Assembly: GCF_000621785.1 (NCBI RefSeq)
Contig: NZ_JHXI01000011.1
Location: forward strand, 62,001-126,000
Length of the DNA stretch: 64,000 nt
Direction of reading: 5' to 3'
Source: Ruminococcus flavefaciens ND2009
Lineage (GTDB): Bacteria > Bacillota > Clostridia > Oscillospirales > Ruminococcaceae
Shown piece after piece: positions 33,840 through 43,039 of the stretch. The notes beneath the pieces were generated by a model. That model did not search any database. It was not told the DNA's origin and saw nothing but the letters and a program-made list of their open reading frames with translations. Positions within the stretch are counted from its first letter, which is position 1; each line of letters starts with the position of its first letter. The position numbers and the translations under genes are program-made.

Positions 33840-34490
33840 TTACTTCTTCTTTATGGGAGTCAGTATCACAAGGGCAAGTCCGTCCTTTATGCGGAGGGAA
33901 GCCTCATTGTCCGTTATCTCATTGCTTACGCCTATGGGGAAGGACTGCACCATGCGGTAGTCCTCAAGGGGGTACTTTACGCCGCGGAGATACTCGATAC
34001 CCACGCTCTCGGTCATGGCAAATACTGACAGATAAACGCCGTCCCCCGACTTCTTGTAGGTGACCTCGCCCTCGTCCGCCTCCTGTATCAGCATACGGCT
34101 GCTGCCCTGTATCTCAAGGCTGCACCCCTGCTGGAGGGCATAGACCATAGTCTGGATATTGGCGAAGCTGTGCTCGGGACGGTCTCCGCCGAGAGCACCG
34201 TAGAGGTCGATATTGGTATAGCCCATCTCTATGGCTTTCTTGACAGCCATGAGGGTGTCGGTGTCGTCCTTTTCGGGTACGCTTCTGAGAACCTCTACTC
34301 CCACAGGGAGCTCCTCGCCGTAGGAATCAAAGTCTCCCACTATCATATCGGGGAGTATACCCAGCCTTACTGCGTGTCTGTAGCCGCAGTCGGCGCAGAT
34401 GTAATAACTGTACCTTGCCCAGAAGGCAGAGTCCTTATACTTCTCCAGGTCGGGCATATCGCCGCCTGCAAATATAGCGCATCTGTTCAT
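33840..34490 (-). CDS. thiN: Thiamine pyrophosphokinase
   Basis: The 216-residue product has the N-terminal catalytic half with CADCGYRHAVRLGILPDMIVGDFDSYG and DTDTLMAVKKAI, and a C-terminal thiamine-binding beta domain with GVEYLRGVKYPLED-type sequence. It transfers pyrophosphate from ATP to thiamine to make thiamine diphosphate, the cofactor of the transketolase at 2347-4135. The ATG overlaps the rsgA stop (ATGA). In B. subtilis rpe lies between rsgA and thiN; it is absent here. Confidence 0.93.
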   Translation of the reverse strand: MNRCAIFAGGDMPDLEKYKDSAFWARYSYYICADCGYRHAVRLGILPDMIVGDFDSYGEELPVGVEVLRSVPEKDDTDTLMAVKKAIEMGYTNIDLYGALGGDRPEHSFANIQTMVYALQQGCSLEIQGSSRMLIQEADEGEVTYKKSGDGVYLSVFAMTESVGIEYLRGVKYPLEDYRMVQSFPIGVSNEITDNEASLRIKDGLALVILTPIKKK

Positions 34491-35362
34491 TTCAGCTCCC
34501 ACTCCTTCAGCTGTTTAGCTTCTTCATACATAGTTTTATAGCTCTCATGGCGGCTGCGTGAGATCTCTCCACGCTCAACCGCCTCAACTACGGCACAGCC
34601 CTTTTCGCAGAGGTGTGCGCAGTCGCGGAAACGGCAGTCCTCCGTAAAGGGAGCGAACTCGCGGAAACAGCCGGCAAGCTCCTCCTTGCGGATAATGTCG
34701 TATCTGTTTGTCTCAAAGGTGGAAAATCCCGGGGTATCTGCTATATAACCGCCGCCGCTGAGCTTATAGAGCTCCGCATGGCGTGTGGTATGTCTTCCTC
34801 TGCCCAGCTTGCGGCTTATCTCACCCGTAGCGATATTCAGTGAGGGGTCCACCGCATTGAGCAGTGTAGACTTTCCTGCTCCCGAATTGCCTGTAAAGGC
34901 GCTTATCTTTCCCCTGAGCAGCTGTCTTACTGCCTCAACTGAGGCTTCGTCATCGTAATTGACCTCAGCCACCTCTATGCCTATTCCGCCGTATATCTCA
35001 TGGACGGGACGGCTGTCCCCCAGGTCTGCCTTGGTGATGACCACCACGGGGGTGATGTCCTTGTACTCGGCAATGGCGATGAACTTGTCCAGTATGAGAT
35101 AGTTGGGTGCAGGCTCACAGGTGGAAACGATGAAAATGAGCTGGTCAAGGTTGGCGAGAGGAGGTCTTATGATACAGTTCCTGCGGGGAGCTATCTCGGT
35201 GATGACCCCGTCCTCCAGTGTGACGTTGTCGCCCACGCATGGACTGATACCTCTGTTGCGGAAAACTCCTCTTGCCTTGCACTCGCATATACCGTCAGGG
35301 GACTCTACTGTGTAGAGTCCCCCTAAGCATTTTATTATAAGTCCGCTGTACCTGTCAGCCAT
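34487..35362 (-). CDS. rsgA: Small-ribosomal-subunit biogenesis GTPase RsgA
   Basis: The 291-residue product has an N-terminal OB domain, a circularly permuted GTPase with TKAD, then GNSGAGKSTLLNAVD and DTPGFSTF, and a C-terminal zinc site (CRFRDCAHLCEKGC with a following His). It helps mature the 30S subunit. Its ATG overlaps the prkC TGA by 1 nt and its end overlaps thiN by 4 nt. Placement beside prkC matches B. subtilis, where PrkC phosphorylates this protein. Confidence 0.95.
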   Translation of the reverse strand: MADRYSGLIIKCLGGLYTVESPDGICECKARGVFRNRGISPCVGDNVTLEDGVITEIAPRRNCIIRPPLANLDQLIFIVSTCEPAPNYLILDKFIAIAEYKDITPVVVITKADLGDSRPVHEIYGGIGIEVAEVNYDDEASVEAVRQLLRGKISAFTGNSGAGKSTLLNAVDPSLNIATGEISRKLGRGRHTTRHAELYKLSGGGYIADTPGFSTFETNRYDIIRKEELAGCFREFAPFTEDCRFRDCAHLCEKGCAVVEAVERGEISRSRHESYKTMYEEAKQLKEWELK

Positions 35363-37749
35363 CAGTTCCAGATCCAGTTATTGTTCTCGTCCCAGTAACC
35401 GTTTACGCCTGGCTCATAGAATACCCAGCCGCCGTTTACCCAGGTACCGAGTATGCCGTCTGCATCTGTATAGTAGTACCAGATACCGTCACGGGTAAAT
35501 CCGTTTACACCCTCCTGGTGATCGTTCTGAGGAGGATCGGTGTTATGAGGCTGCTCAGTCTGCGGCTGAGGTGCCTCCGTCGGAGGATCTGTTTCAGGCT
35601 GCGGGAATCCGTTTACTGCCTGGAATGCACCGTAGATGTCCTCGGAGTTTGTGGTGTACTTGCCTGTTGCGAAGTTGAAGGTATAGGTTCCGAGAACTGC
35701 GTTCTGCTGTGTGCTGAGGTTTGTAAGACGAGCTCTTACGGATACGTTCTGTCCAGAGCCGTCAAGAGTCATGGGAACACTGCTCATATCAGGACAAATG
35801 ATATATCCTGAGGACTGTGCTGTTGTCTTGCCCTTGTCGTCTGTGAGGATAAAGTCGATGCTGAAGCGTCCGTTAGCGTCCGAAGGAAGCGGGATAGTGA
35901 TGTCTACCTTACCGTCGGGGATAGTACCGTCGCTGACATAGAGCTTGATAGTGGAGCCGCCCTCGATCTTGGTGCCCTTGGGAGGATCCTGCTCAACGAC
36001 CTTGTCCTTCTTCTCATATGAGGGGATAGCCTCTGTCTCTACCTTCAGGTTCTTATAGCCTGCTCTCATGGTAGCATCGTCGATAGTAAGACCAACGTAG
36101 TCCTCCATCTCGAACTGCTCTGCATTAGCGCCCATGCTGACGTAGAGTATTACAGTTGAGCCCTTGTGTACTTCAGTACCCTCTTCAGGCTCAGACTTGA
36201 TAACATAGTCCTTGGTGACTGTGCCGTGTGACTGTTTTCGTATATCCGCAACGATGCCGCGCTCTGTGAGCTGAGCCTTTGCGATCTCAACGTTCATATT
36301 CGCGACACGGGGCACCTCTACTGTCTCCATACCCATACTGAGTGTCACCTTGCAGACATCGCCCTTGCTGAATATATCGCCGGGCTCGATACCCTGCTTG
36401 ATGATCGAGTTCTCCTCAGCCTCGTTGTACTCGGTTCCCTCGATCTCAAACTTGATAACGTTACCGTAAGCTGCAACAGCCTGGTTATAGTCCCAGCCGT
36501 AGAGGTCGGGCATAGTCTTGTCTCCGTTCTTGAGACCGCCCTTGAGGAGTCCGCTGAGGAGAGTAACTACGAATATTACCGCAACGATGATAACAACAAC
36601 GACAACAGCGGTAAGAACAGGAACTACCAGTGAAGAGCGCTCCTCCTCTTCCTCCTCATCGTCCTCATCATCGTAATCAGCGTCATAATCCTCGGGGTAG
36701 GCGTCATTGTATCTCTGTGATACAGCGCCTGCTGAGGAACCGCCGCCTGCTGCCATAGCAGCTGCGCCTGCGCCCGCACCCACTGCCGAAGCAGCCTTTG
36801 CAGCATAGGCATTAGCCACCTCCTGGCGGCTCTCGGACTGTACCTCAGTGCCTGCGGACTGGTCGAGGATCTCATCGTTAGCGTCCTCGTCGTCCTCTGT
36901 ATAGTAACCGAAGGTGATATGGGGATCAGCCTTGAAGGCTTCGATGTCGCTTATCATCTCGGCTGTGGTCTGGTATCTGTCCTCGGGAGCCTTTTCCATA
37001 GCTCTGAGAACTATCTCCTCAAGGCCGTCGGGAATATCGGGGTTGATAGCCCTGGGGCGCTCGGGAATGTCGTGCATATGCATAACGGCGATAGCAACGG
37101 GGTTATCGCTGTCGAAGGGCTTTCTTCCCGTGAGCATCTCGTACATCATAGCGCCCACTGAGTAGATGTCGCTCTTGGCGTCGGTAACGTTGCCGCTTGC
37201 CTGCTCGGGGCTGATATAGTGAACGCTTCCGATGGCCTGATCGGTTGCGGTCTTGCCCTCCTCACGGGCGAACTTGGCAATGCCGAAGTCCATGACCTTG
37301 ATAGTGCCGTCCGTGAACATCATTATGTTCTGGGGCTTTATATCGCGGTGAACGATGCCCTTGTCATGAGCGTGCTGGAGTGCGCGGAGGATCTGTATCA
37401 CGAAGTGTACCGTATCCTTCCATGTGAGGACCTTTTCCTCCTCGATGTACTCCTTGAGGGTGATACCGTCGATGTACTCCATGACGATATACTGTATCTT
37501 CTCCGAGAAGCCCACATCGTATATCTTTACGATATTCGGGTGGGAAAGAACTGCGATAGCCTTGGATTCATTTCTGAAGCGGCGCAGGAACTCCTCGTTC
37601 TCAGCGAATTCCTTCTTCAGAATCTTAATGGCAACGGTTTTGTTGTCGATAACATCGACGCCCTTGTACACTTCAGCCATGCCTCCGACGCCGATAAGCT
37701 CGGTTATCTCATATCTTCCGTCGAGCTTTTTGCCAATATTCTTATCCAT
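35362..37749 (-). CDS. prkC: PASTA-domain Ser/Thr kinase PrkC with an unusual C-terminal tail
   Basis: The 795-residue product has a Hanks-type kinase domain (about residues 12-275; GVGGMAEVYKG, HRDIKPQNIM, MDFGIAKF), an acidic juxtamembrane region with Ala/Gly repeats, one transmembrane helix (about 380-405) and three PASTA-like domains (about 415-625). A beta-rich domain and a Pro/Gln/Thr linker follow. The last 50 residues are Trp/Tyr/Gly-rich (WYYYTDADG, WVNGGWVFYEPG, YWDENNNWIW), resembling choline/glucan-binding wall repeats and not usual for PrkC. PASTA domains sense muropeptides or lipid II. AGGAGG precedes the ATG. The opposing phosphatase gene lies 16 nt upstream. Confidence 0.93.
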   Translation of the reverse strand: MDKNIGKKLDGRYEITELIGVGGMAEVYKGVDVIDNKTVAIKILKKEFAENEEFLRRFRNESKAIAVLSHPNIVKIYDVGFSEKIQYIVMEYIDGITLKEYIEEEKVLTWKDTVHFVIQILRALQHAHDKGIVHRDIKPQNIMMFTDGTIKVMDFGIAKFAREEGKTATDQAIGSVHYISPEQASGNVTDAKSDIYSVGAMMYEMLTGRKPFDSDNPVAIAVMHMHDIPERPRAINPDIPDGLEEIVLRAMEKAPEDRYQTTAEMISDIEAFKADPHITFGYYTEDDEDANDEILDQSAGTEVQSESRQEVANAYAAKAASAVGAGAGAAAMAAGGGSSAGAVSQRYNDAYPEDYDADYDDEDDEEEEEERSSLVVPVLTAVVVVVIIVAVIFVVTLLSGLLKGGLKNGDKTMPDLYGWDYNQAVAAYGNVIKFEIEGTEYNEAEENSIIKQGIEPGDIFSKGDVCKVTLSMGMETVEVPRVANMNVEIAKAQLTERGIVADIRKQSHGTVTKDYVIKSEPEEGTEVHKGSTVILYVSMGANAEQFEMEDYVGLTIDDATMRAGYKNLKVETEAIPSYEKKDKVVEQDPPKGTKIEGGSTIKLYVSDGTIPDGKVDITIPLPSDANGRFSIDFILTDDKGKTTAQSSGYIICPDMSSVPMTLDGSGQNVSVRARLTNLSTQQNAVLGTYTFNFATGKYTTNSEDIYGAFQAVNGFPQPETDPPTEAPQPQTEQPHNTDPPQNDHQEGVNGFTRDGIWYYYTDADGILGTWVNGGWVFYEPGVNGYWDENNNWIWN

Positions 37750-37765
37750 TTCCTTTCCTCCTGCG

Positions 37766-38491
37766 TTAGTCAGAAATTACCGCGACAGTCACATTATCGC
37801 GGCCGCCCTTGCGGAGCGCTAATTTAATAAGTTCGTCTGCAACGTCATCGAAATCGGAATTGAGGATGACGCTGTATATTTCATCGTCGCCGCAGTAGCC
37901 CGAAAGGCCGTCCGAGCACAGCAGCAGACTGATCTTGTCCTCATAATCAAGCATAAAGGTATCCGTCAGAACGGTTTTTTCGACGCCTACCGCTCTCACC
38001 AGCATATGCTTCTGAGGGTGTACCTCCATTTCCTCCTCGGTTATCTTGCCCTGTTCAAAGAGCACCGAGGCGACATTGTGGTCAGTGGTTATTTTTACAA
38101 GTCCCGTATCGGTGATGAGATAGGCTCTGCTGTCACCGACGTTGGCAATGAAGGCGGTTTTCTTAGTGACGAAGGCAGCTACGCAGGTGGTGCCCATGCC
38201 GAAATTCTTGAAGTCGAATCTCGCCCGTGTATAGATCACGGAATTTGCTGCCGATATCGAGGAGATAAGGAGCTTGCGGATATCCTCGTCGCTGAGACTT
38301 TCCTTATAGTCAGCCGAAAAACGCTGGAAGAATTCTTCTATCGCGAGCGCACTTGCTTCCTTGCCGGCGCGTTCGCCCCCCATGCCGTCGCACACGACGG
38401 CGAGAACATTGTGGCCGAAGTATTCGCATCTTACCGCGTCCTGATTTTCCTCGCGTTTAAGACCGATATCCGTGCCATAGCGAAATCTCAA
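37766..38491 (-). CDS. prpC: PP2C-type Ser/Thr phosphatase PrpC
   Basis: The 241-residue product has the PP2C metal-site motifs REENQDA, VVCDGMGG, NVGDSRAYLI, LLLCSDGLSGY and GGRDNVT. It removes phosphate from targets of PrkC, encoded immediately downstream. The start is a TTG at 38491 that overlaps the rlmN stop (TTGA), with GGGGGTG upstream. The partner pair is conserved across Firmicutes. Confidence 0.94.
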   Translation of the reverse strand: MRFRYGTDIGLKREENQDAVRCEYFGHNVLAVVCDGMGGERAGKEASALAIEEFFQRFSADYKESLSDEDIRKLLISSISAANSVIYTRARFDFKNFGMGTTCVAAFVTKKTAFIANVGDSRAYLITDTGLVKITTDHNVASVLFEQGKITEEEMEVHPQKHMLVRAVGVEKTVLTDTFMLDYEDKISLLLCSDGLSGYCGDDEIYSVILNSDFDDVADELIKLALRKGGRDNVTVAVISD

Positions 38492-39546
38492 GTATCCGCA
38501 CCCCCATTCTTTCTGTTCTGTTCAGCCGCGTCCCGTCTCAGCTGACCGCACGCAGCCTCAATATCGCTTCCGAGAGTTCTTCTCACGGTAGCGTTTATCC
38601 CCCGTCTGCCCAGCTGCTTCGCGAATTCAGCAACACCCGAGCGGACCGTCCGATAATTTCGTTCCCTAACCTTATTGACGGGGATAAGGTTCACATGGCA
38701 GTTCATACCGCGGAGGAGAGCCGCAAGGGTATCCGCATCCGCAGGTGATGAATTGACGTTGTCGATAACGGCGTACTCAAAGGTAATGCGCCGTCCCGTC
38801 TTATCTATATAGTACCGGCAGGCCTCCATAAGGCTGTCGATATCATATTTTCTGTTTACGGGCATGATCCTGCTCCGTCCCTCGTTGTCCGCACAGTGGA
38901 GGGACACCGAAAGGGTGAGCTGGAGCTTCTTATCCGCCAGCTCATATATCCGCGGAACGATACCGCAGGTGGAAAGCGACACATGGCGAAGGCTCATATC
39001 GTTGCCGTCCTTGTGGGACAGCAGCGCCAGGAACTTCATCACGTTGTCAAAGTTATCGAGAGGCTCGCCTATACCCATAAGCACCACTCCCGAGACCTTT
39101 TTCCCGGAATCACGCTCGGCCTCGTAGATCTGCATAAGGATCTCCGAGGCAGCCAGGTCTCTGACATAGCCTGCAATGGTGGAGGCACAGAAGTTACAGC
39201 CCATTTTGCAGCCCACCTGAGTGGACACACAAATGCTGTAGCCGTAGCTGTACTCCATGAGCACAGTCTCGACAAAATTCCCGTCAGAAAGCCTATAAAG
39301 ATATTTTACCGTATTATCTATAGCAGATTCAAGCTTTTTCTGTATAAATAGTCCATTTATACAAAATTTTTCTTTCAGAGCACTGCGCAATTGGACAGAT
39401 ATATCAGTCATTTTATCAAAATCGAAGACTCTTTTAACATGAAGCCACTGGAATATCTGCTTTGCACGGAATTTTTTCTCGCCCATAGCCGTAAGAGCTT
39501 CCGTCAGTTCTTCAAGATCAAGACTGAGAATATCGACTTTTTCCAA
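38488..39546 (-). CDS. rlmN: Dual-specificity RNA methyltransferase RlmN
   Basis: The 352-residue product has the radical-SAM motif in STQVGCKMGCNFCAST (CxxxCxxC), GMGEPLDN-like GIGEPLDNFDNV, and a C-terminal Cys region (RTLGSDIEAACGQL), whose Cys takes part in the methyl transfer. It makes 2-methyladenosine in 23S rRNA A2503 and tRNA. Start is a TTG at 39546 with AGGGTG upstream. rsmB lies 9 nt upstream. Confidence 0.95.
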   Translation of the reverse strand: MEKVDILSLDLEELTEALTAMGEKKFRAKQIFQWLHVKRVFDFDKMTDISVQLRSALKEKFCINGLFIQKKLESAIDNTVKYLYRLSDGNFVETVLMEYSYGYSICVSTQVGCKMGCNFCASTIAGYVRDLAASEILMQIYEAERDSGKKVSGVVLMGIGEPLDNFDNVMKFLALLSHKDGNDMSLRHVSLSTCGIVPRIYELADKKLQLTLSVSLHCADNEGRSRIMPVNRKYDIDSLMEACRYYIDKTGRRITFEYAVIDNVNSSPADADTLAALLRGMNCHVNLIPVNKVRERNYRTVRSGVAEFAKQLGRRGINATVRRTLGSDIEAACGQLRRDAAEQNRKNGGADT

Positions 39547-39555
39547 TTTATCACC

Positions 39556-40848
39556 CTACTTTTTCCTGAATTTTGCTATAAAGAAGCCGCTGCCGAAATC
39601 AGGCGGCATAAGTGTAGCCATAGTGCCGAAGCTCCTGCCCATCAGCTCGGGCAGCTCCACAGCCTCCACCTCGGGATGCTCGCGGAGAAGTCTCTCGCAG
39701 ACCTCCTCATTCTCGGCTCTCCTCACCGTACAGGTTGAGTAGACCAGAGTGCCGCCTGTTTCGAGATAGTTCAGCGCATTACACACTATTTTATATTGTA
39801 TGTCGGGGAGCCCCGCAAAATCCGAGATGTCCTTGTATTTTATCTCGGGCTTGCTGCCGATGACTCCCAGTCCCGAGCACGGGACATCACAGAGTATCTT
39901 TGAGAACTCAGGCAGCCCGGGGTTGAACTTAGCAGCGTCCCCTGCCGCTGCCCTTATATTGGTGAGGCCAAGTCTCTCAGCGCCTCTGCGGATAAGCTCC
40001 GCCCTCTTTTCGTGGAGGTCGAAGGCGTATATCTCGCCCCTGCCGCCCATGAGCTCAGCCATAGTGAAGGTCTTGCCGCCGGGAGCGGCGCATATATCCA
40101 GCACCCTGTCCTCCTCCGTGGGAGCAAGGCTCAGACAGCACAGCTGTGAGGCAAGTCCCTGAACGTGGAACCAGCCCTTGCGGAAAGCTTCCGTAGAAGC
40201 CGCGTCGCCGCTGCCGATACTGTAGCAGCAGTCCATGACCTTTTCCGCCCCCATGCCCTCAAGGGCACCGAGCAATTCTTCCTCTGTACATCTAATCGAA
40301 TTCATGCGGATATATGTGACATTTTTTTCCAGAGAAGCCGCCAGGAATTTTTCCGCAGCCTCGCTGCCGTAATCCGAGCTGAGGCTCCTTACCAGAGCCC
40401 CGGGAGCGGAGTACATAACGGACAGTGCTTTTTCCCTGTCTTTGGGCAGCTTTATCTCCCTTCCGCCGCGAATGAAGTTTCGCAGCACCGCATTGACCAT
40501 GCCCGAAGCGCTGGTCTTGCGGAATTTCTTTGCAAGTGCCACGCTCTCGCTGACCGCCGCATTATCGGGAACGCTGTCCATATACATAATCTGATAGATA
40601 CCGCAGCGCAGTATGTTCAGAATGATACTGTCGAGCTTGTTTATCGGACGCGAACTGAGACCGCCGATGATGTGATCCAGGGTCAGCTTCCGCTCAATGA
40701 CTCCGTAGTAGATGGCGGAGCACAGCTTCTTCTCCCTGCCGTCAAGGTCGGAGTTCCTCAGACCGCTGTCCAGCTGTAGATTTGAATAGCTGCCGCTGCC
40801 GAAGGTCTTATCCAGCAGCTTAACAGCCAGGTATCTTGCATCGCCCAT
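39556..40848 (-). CDS. rsmB: 16S rRNA cytosine-5 methyltransferase RsmB
   Basis: The 430-residue product has an N-terminal NusB-like domain (about residues 1-140) and a SAM methyltransferase with DICAAPGGKTFTMAELM, the catalytic-loop CDVPCSGLGV and the second Cys in YSTCTVRRAENE. It methylates C967-type cytosine in 16S rRNA. Its start overlaps the stop of the zinc-peptidase gene by 1 nt. fmt-rsmB-rlmN order follows B. subtilis, with the zinc peptidase inserted. Confidence 0.95.
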   Translation of the reverse strand: MGDARYLAVKLLDKTFGSGSYSNLQLDSGLRNSDLDGREKKLCSAIYYGVIERKLTLDHIIGGLSSRPINKLDSIILNILRCGIYQIMYMDSVPDNAAVSESVALAKKFRKTSASGMVNAVLRNFIRGGREIKLPKDREKALSVMYSAPGALVRSLSSDYGSEAAEKFLAASLEKNVTYIRMNSIRCTEEELLGALEGMGAEKVMDCCYSIGSGDAASTEAFRKGWFHVQGLASQLCCLSLAPTEEDRVLDICAAPGGKTFTMAELMGGRGEIYAFDLHEKRAELIRRGAERLGLTNIRAAAGDAAKFNPGLPEFSKILCDVPCSGLGVIGSKPEIKYKDISDFAGLPDIQYKIVCNALNYLETGGTLVYSTCTVRRAENEEVCERLLREHPEVEAVELPELMGRSFGTMATLMPPDFGSGFFIAKFRKK

Positions 40849-41609
40849 TATCTTCTTCTGACTGCCATAATGAGCCTGAGGAGCTGGATCATTGACGACA
40901 CAAGGCTTGTAACATAAGTGAGAGCAGCCGCTGTCAGCACCTTCTTTGCAAGGGGCACCTCGCGGAGCTCAAGGATATTGTCCTGCTCAAGGGTCTTGAG
41001 TGCTCTGCTGCTGGCGTTGAACTCGCAGGGCAGAGTAACTATCTGGAATACCACCACAGCCATAAACAGCGCGATGGAAAGGTATATCAGAGAAGTACCT
41101 ATAGTAAGGCTGCTGAGCAGTATACCGATCACAAGCACGATATACCACAGCCTTGAACAGAAGTTGGTTATGGGAACCAGCTTTGACCTCCAGATAATAG
41201 GTCCGTAGTTCTCAGCGTGCTGGCAGGCATGACCGCATTCATGTGCGGCAACGCCGATGGCAGCAACGGAGCGCTCTCCGTAGACTGCGTCCGAAAGCCT
41301 TACTACATTTGCAGTGGGATCGTAGTGATCCGTGAGTCTTCCTTTTATATGCTCTACCTTAATGTGGTAGAGACCGTTTGAATCAAGTATGAGCCTTGCC
41401 ACCTGATCGGCGGTAAGACCTCTTGAATTGCCCACCCTGCTGTACTTGCTGAAGGTGGAGCTTACGTGTATCTGTGCAAGCAGGGGAAGTATCATCATAG
41501 CCAGCATGAGCAGGATATCCAGCAGATATTCTCTGCCCGTTGAGCGTGTACCGTAGCCGTAATAGCCGTAATATCTTGCGGCAGCTGTTGCCATACTGAT
41601 CATATACAT
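40848..41609 (-). CDS. YugP-type membrane zinc metallopeptidase
   Basis: The 253-residue product has an N-terminal helix, the zinc motif AAHECGHACQHAENYGP (about residues 120-135), a central pair of hydrophobic segments (about 150-195) and a final hydrophobic region (about 225-245). It matches the YugP/DUF2265 family of membrane peptidases, whose substrates are unknown. The N-terminus is Tyr/Gly-rich (YYGYYGYG). AAGGAGG precedes the ATG. It sits between fmt and rsmB, where B. subtilis has no equivalent. Confidence 0.85.
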   Translation of the reverse strand: MYMISMATAAARYYGYYGYGTRSTGREYLLDILLMLAMMILPLLAQIHVSSTFSKYSRVGNSRGLTADQVARLILDSNGLYHIKVEHIKGRLTDHYDPTANVVRLSDAVYGERSVAAIGVAAHECGHACQHAENYGPIIWRSKLVPITNFCSRLWYIVLVIGILLSSLTIGTSLIYLSIALFMAVVVFQIVTLPCEFNASSRALKTLEQDNILELREVPLAKKVLTAAALTYVTSLVSSMIQLLRLIMAVRRR

Positions 41610-41621
41610 AGAACTTCCTCC

Positions 41622-42551
41622 TTATCCGAGGATCTCCCCCTCAGTGAGCTTCCTGCCCCTGAGGAAATCCTCTGTCTTCATACGTTTCTTGCCCTCGGGC
41701 TGCACCTCGGTGAAGATGACTGCCCTTCCGTCGCCGCATTTTACCGCAAAGCGCTTCGTATCCACCACAGAGCCGTTCTCTGCGCTGTCGAAGCTGCCAT
41801 CAGCGATAATTGAAGCGAAAACCTTCAGGCGCTTGCCCTCCAGCATAGTAAAGCCTGTAACGCCGCGGATGGTGTTGTGTACCTCCGCCGCTGTCTTTGA
41901 GAAGTCCAGAGCGCTCATCTCCTTGCGTATCATGGGAGAATAGCAGCTCAGACTGTCGTCCTGCACCTCGGGAGAAAGGCTTCCCTTTTCCAGTGCATCT
42001 ATGGTCTCTGCAAGGACCTCTCCGCCCATTGCGGAAAGTCTTGCATAGAGCTCCTCAAAGGTCTCGTTCTCGCCTATGGGAGTTGCTCTCTTTATGAGCA
42101 TATCGCCCGTATCAAGTCCCTCGCTCATCTGCATCGAAGTGACGCCTGTCTCCTTCTCGCCGTTGAGGAGCACCCAGTTTATAGGAGCCGCTCCCCTGTA
42201 CTTGGGCAGGAGCGATGCGTGGATATTGATACAGCCGTATTCCGGCAGCTCCAGTATCTCCTTAGGGAGTATCTGACCGTATGCCGTTACGACTATGAGG
42301 TCGGGAGCTATCTCCCTCAGCACCCTCATGGACTCCTCTGCGTCCTCGCCCTTTCTCAGTGACAGGGGCTGGTACACAGGTATATCGTATTCCAGAGCCG
42401 CAGCCTTGACGGGAGTAGGTATGAGCTTATAGCCGCGTCCCTTGGGCTTGTCGGGCTGGGTGAACACCGCCGCCAGCTCATGTCCGCTCTCAGCGAGAGT
42501 GCGCAGACAGGGAACGGCGAAATCGGGAGTTCCCATAAATACTATCTTCAT
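41622..42551 (-). CDS. fmt: Methionyl-tRNA formyltransferase
   Basis: The 309-residue product has MKIVFMGTPDFAVPCL at the N-terminus, the formyl-donor site with NIHASLLPKYRGAAPINW and GETGVTSMQM-like sequence, and the C-terminal tRNA-binding domain. It formylates initiator methionyl-tRNA. Its ATG overlaps the stop of def, which encodes the enzyme removing the formyl group; the def-fmt pair is a widespread operon. Confidence 0.96.
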   Translation of the reverse strand: MKIVFMGTPDFAVPCLRTLAESGHELAAVFTQPDKPKGRGYKLIPTPVKAAALEYDIPVYQPLSLRKGEDAEESMRVLREIAPDLIVVTAYGQILPKEILELPEYGCINIHASLLPKYRGAAPINWVLLNGEKETGVTSMQMSEGLDTGDMLIKRATPIGENETFEELYARLSAMGGEVLAETIDALEKGSLSPEVQDDSLSCYSPMIRKEMSALDFSKTAAEVHNTIRGVTGFTMLEGKRLKVFASIIADGSFDSAENGSVVDTKRFAVKCGDGRAVIFTEVQPEGKKRMKTEDFLRGRKLTEGEILG

Positions 42552-43018
42552 TACTTGCTCTCCTCGGGAACAAAGAATTCCTCCACTATCTCAGTGAAGA
42601 TGTGACCGTCAAGGTGGTCGTTCTCATGGCAGGTGCACTGTGCGCCCAGCTCGGTGAAATCGCGCTCGAACCAGTTGCCGTTCCTGTCCTGAGCCTTCAG
42701 GTGGCACTTTGCAGGCCTTGTAACATATCCCCACACATTGGGGCAGGAAAGGCAGCCCTCCTGAACGCGCTGCTCTCCCTCCTTCTGACTTACCTCGGGG
42801 TTGATAGCCTCAATGATGTCGTTCTCATCAAGGTGCATGATGAATATCCTGCGGCAGATGCCTATCTGGGGAGCGGCAAGACCCACGCCCTCAGCCTTGT
42901 TGAGAGTCTCGTGCATATCGTCCAGGAGCTGAGCCAGCTTCTCGTCAAACTTATCCACAGGCTTGCAGACCTTGTGGAGTATCTCGTCTTTATCGGTTAA
43001 AATTCTTCTAAGTGCCAT
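42551..43018 (-). CDS. def: Peptide deformylase
   Basis: The 155-residue product has all three family motifs: GVGLAAPQIG (about residue 45), EGCLSCPN with the metal Cys (about 93) and HENDHLDG with the two metal His (about 134). It removes the N-formyl group from nascent proteins, using Fe2+ or Zn2+. AAAGGA precedes the ATG. It is followed by fmt with a 1-nt overlap. Confidence 0.96.
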   Translation of the reverse strand: MALRRILTDKDEILHKVCKPVDKFDEKLAQLLDDMHETLNKAEGVGLAAPQIGICRRIFIMHLDENDIIEAINPEVSQKEGEQRVQEGCLSCPNVWGYVTRPAKCHLKAQDRNGNWFERDFTELGAQCTCHENDHLDGHIFTEIVEEFFVPEESK

Positions 43019-43039
43019 TCGATCATATCCTTTTGCATT

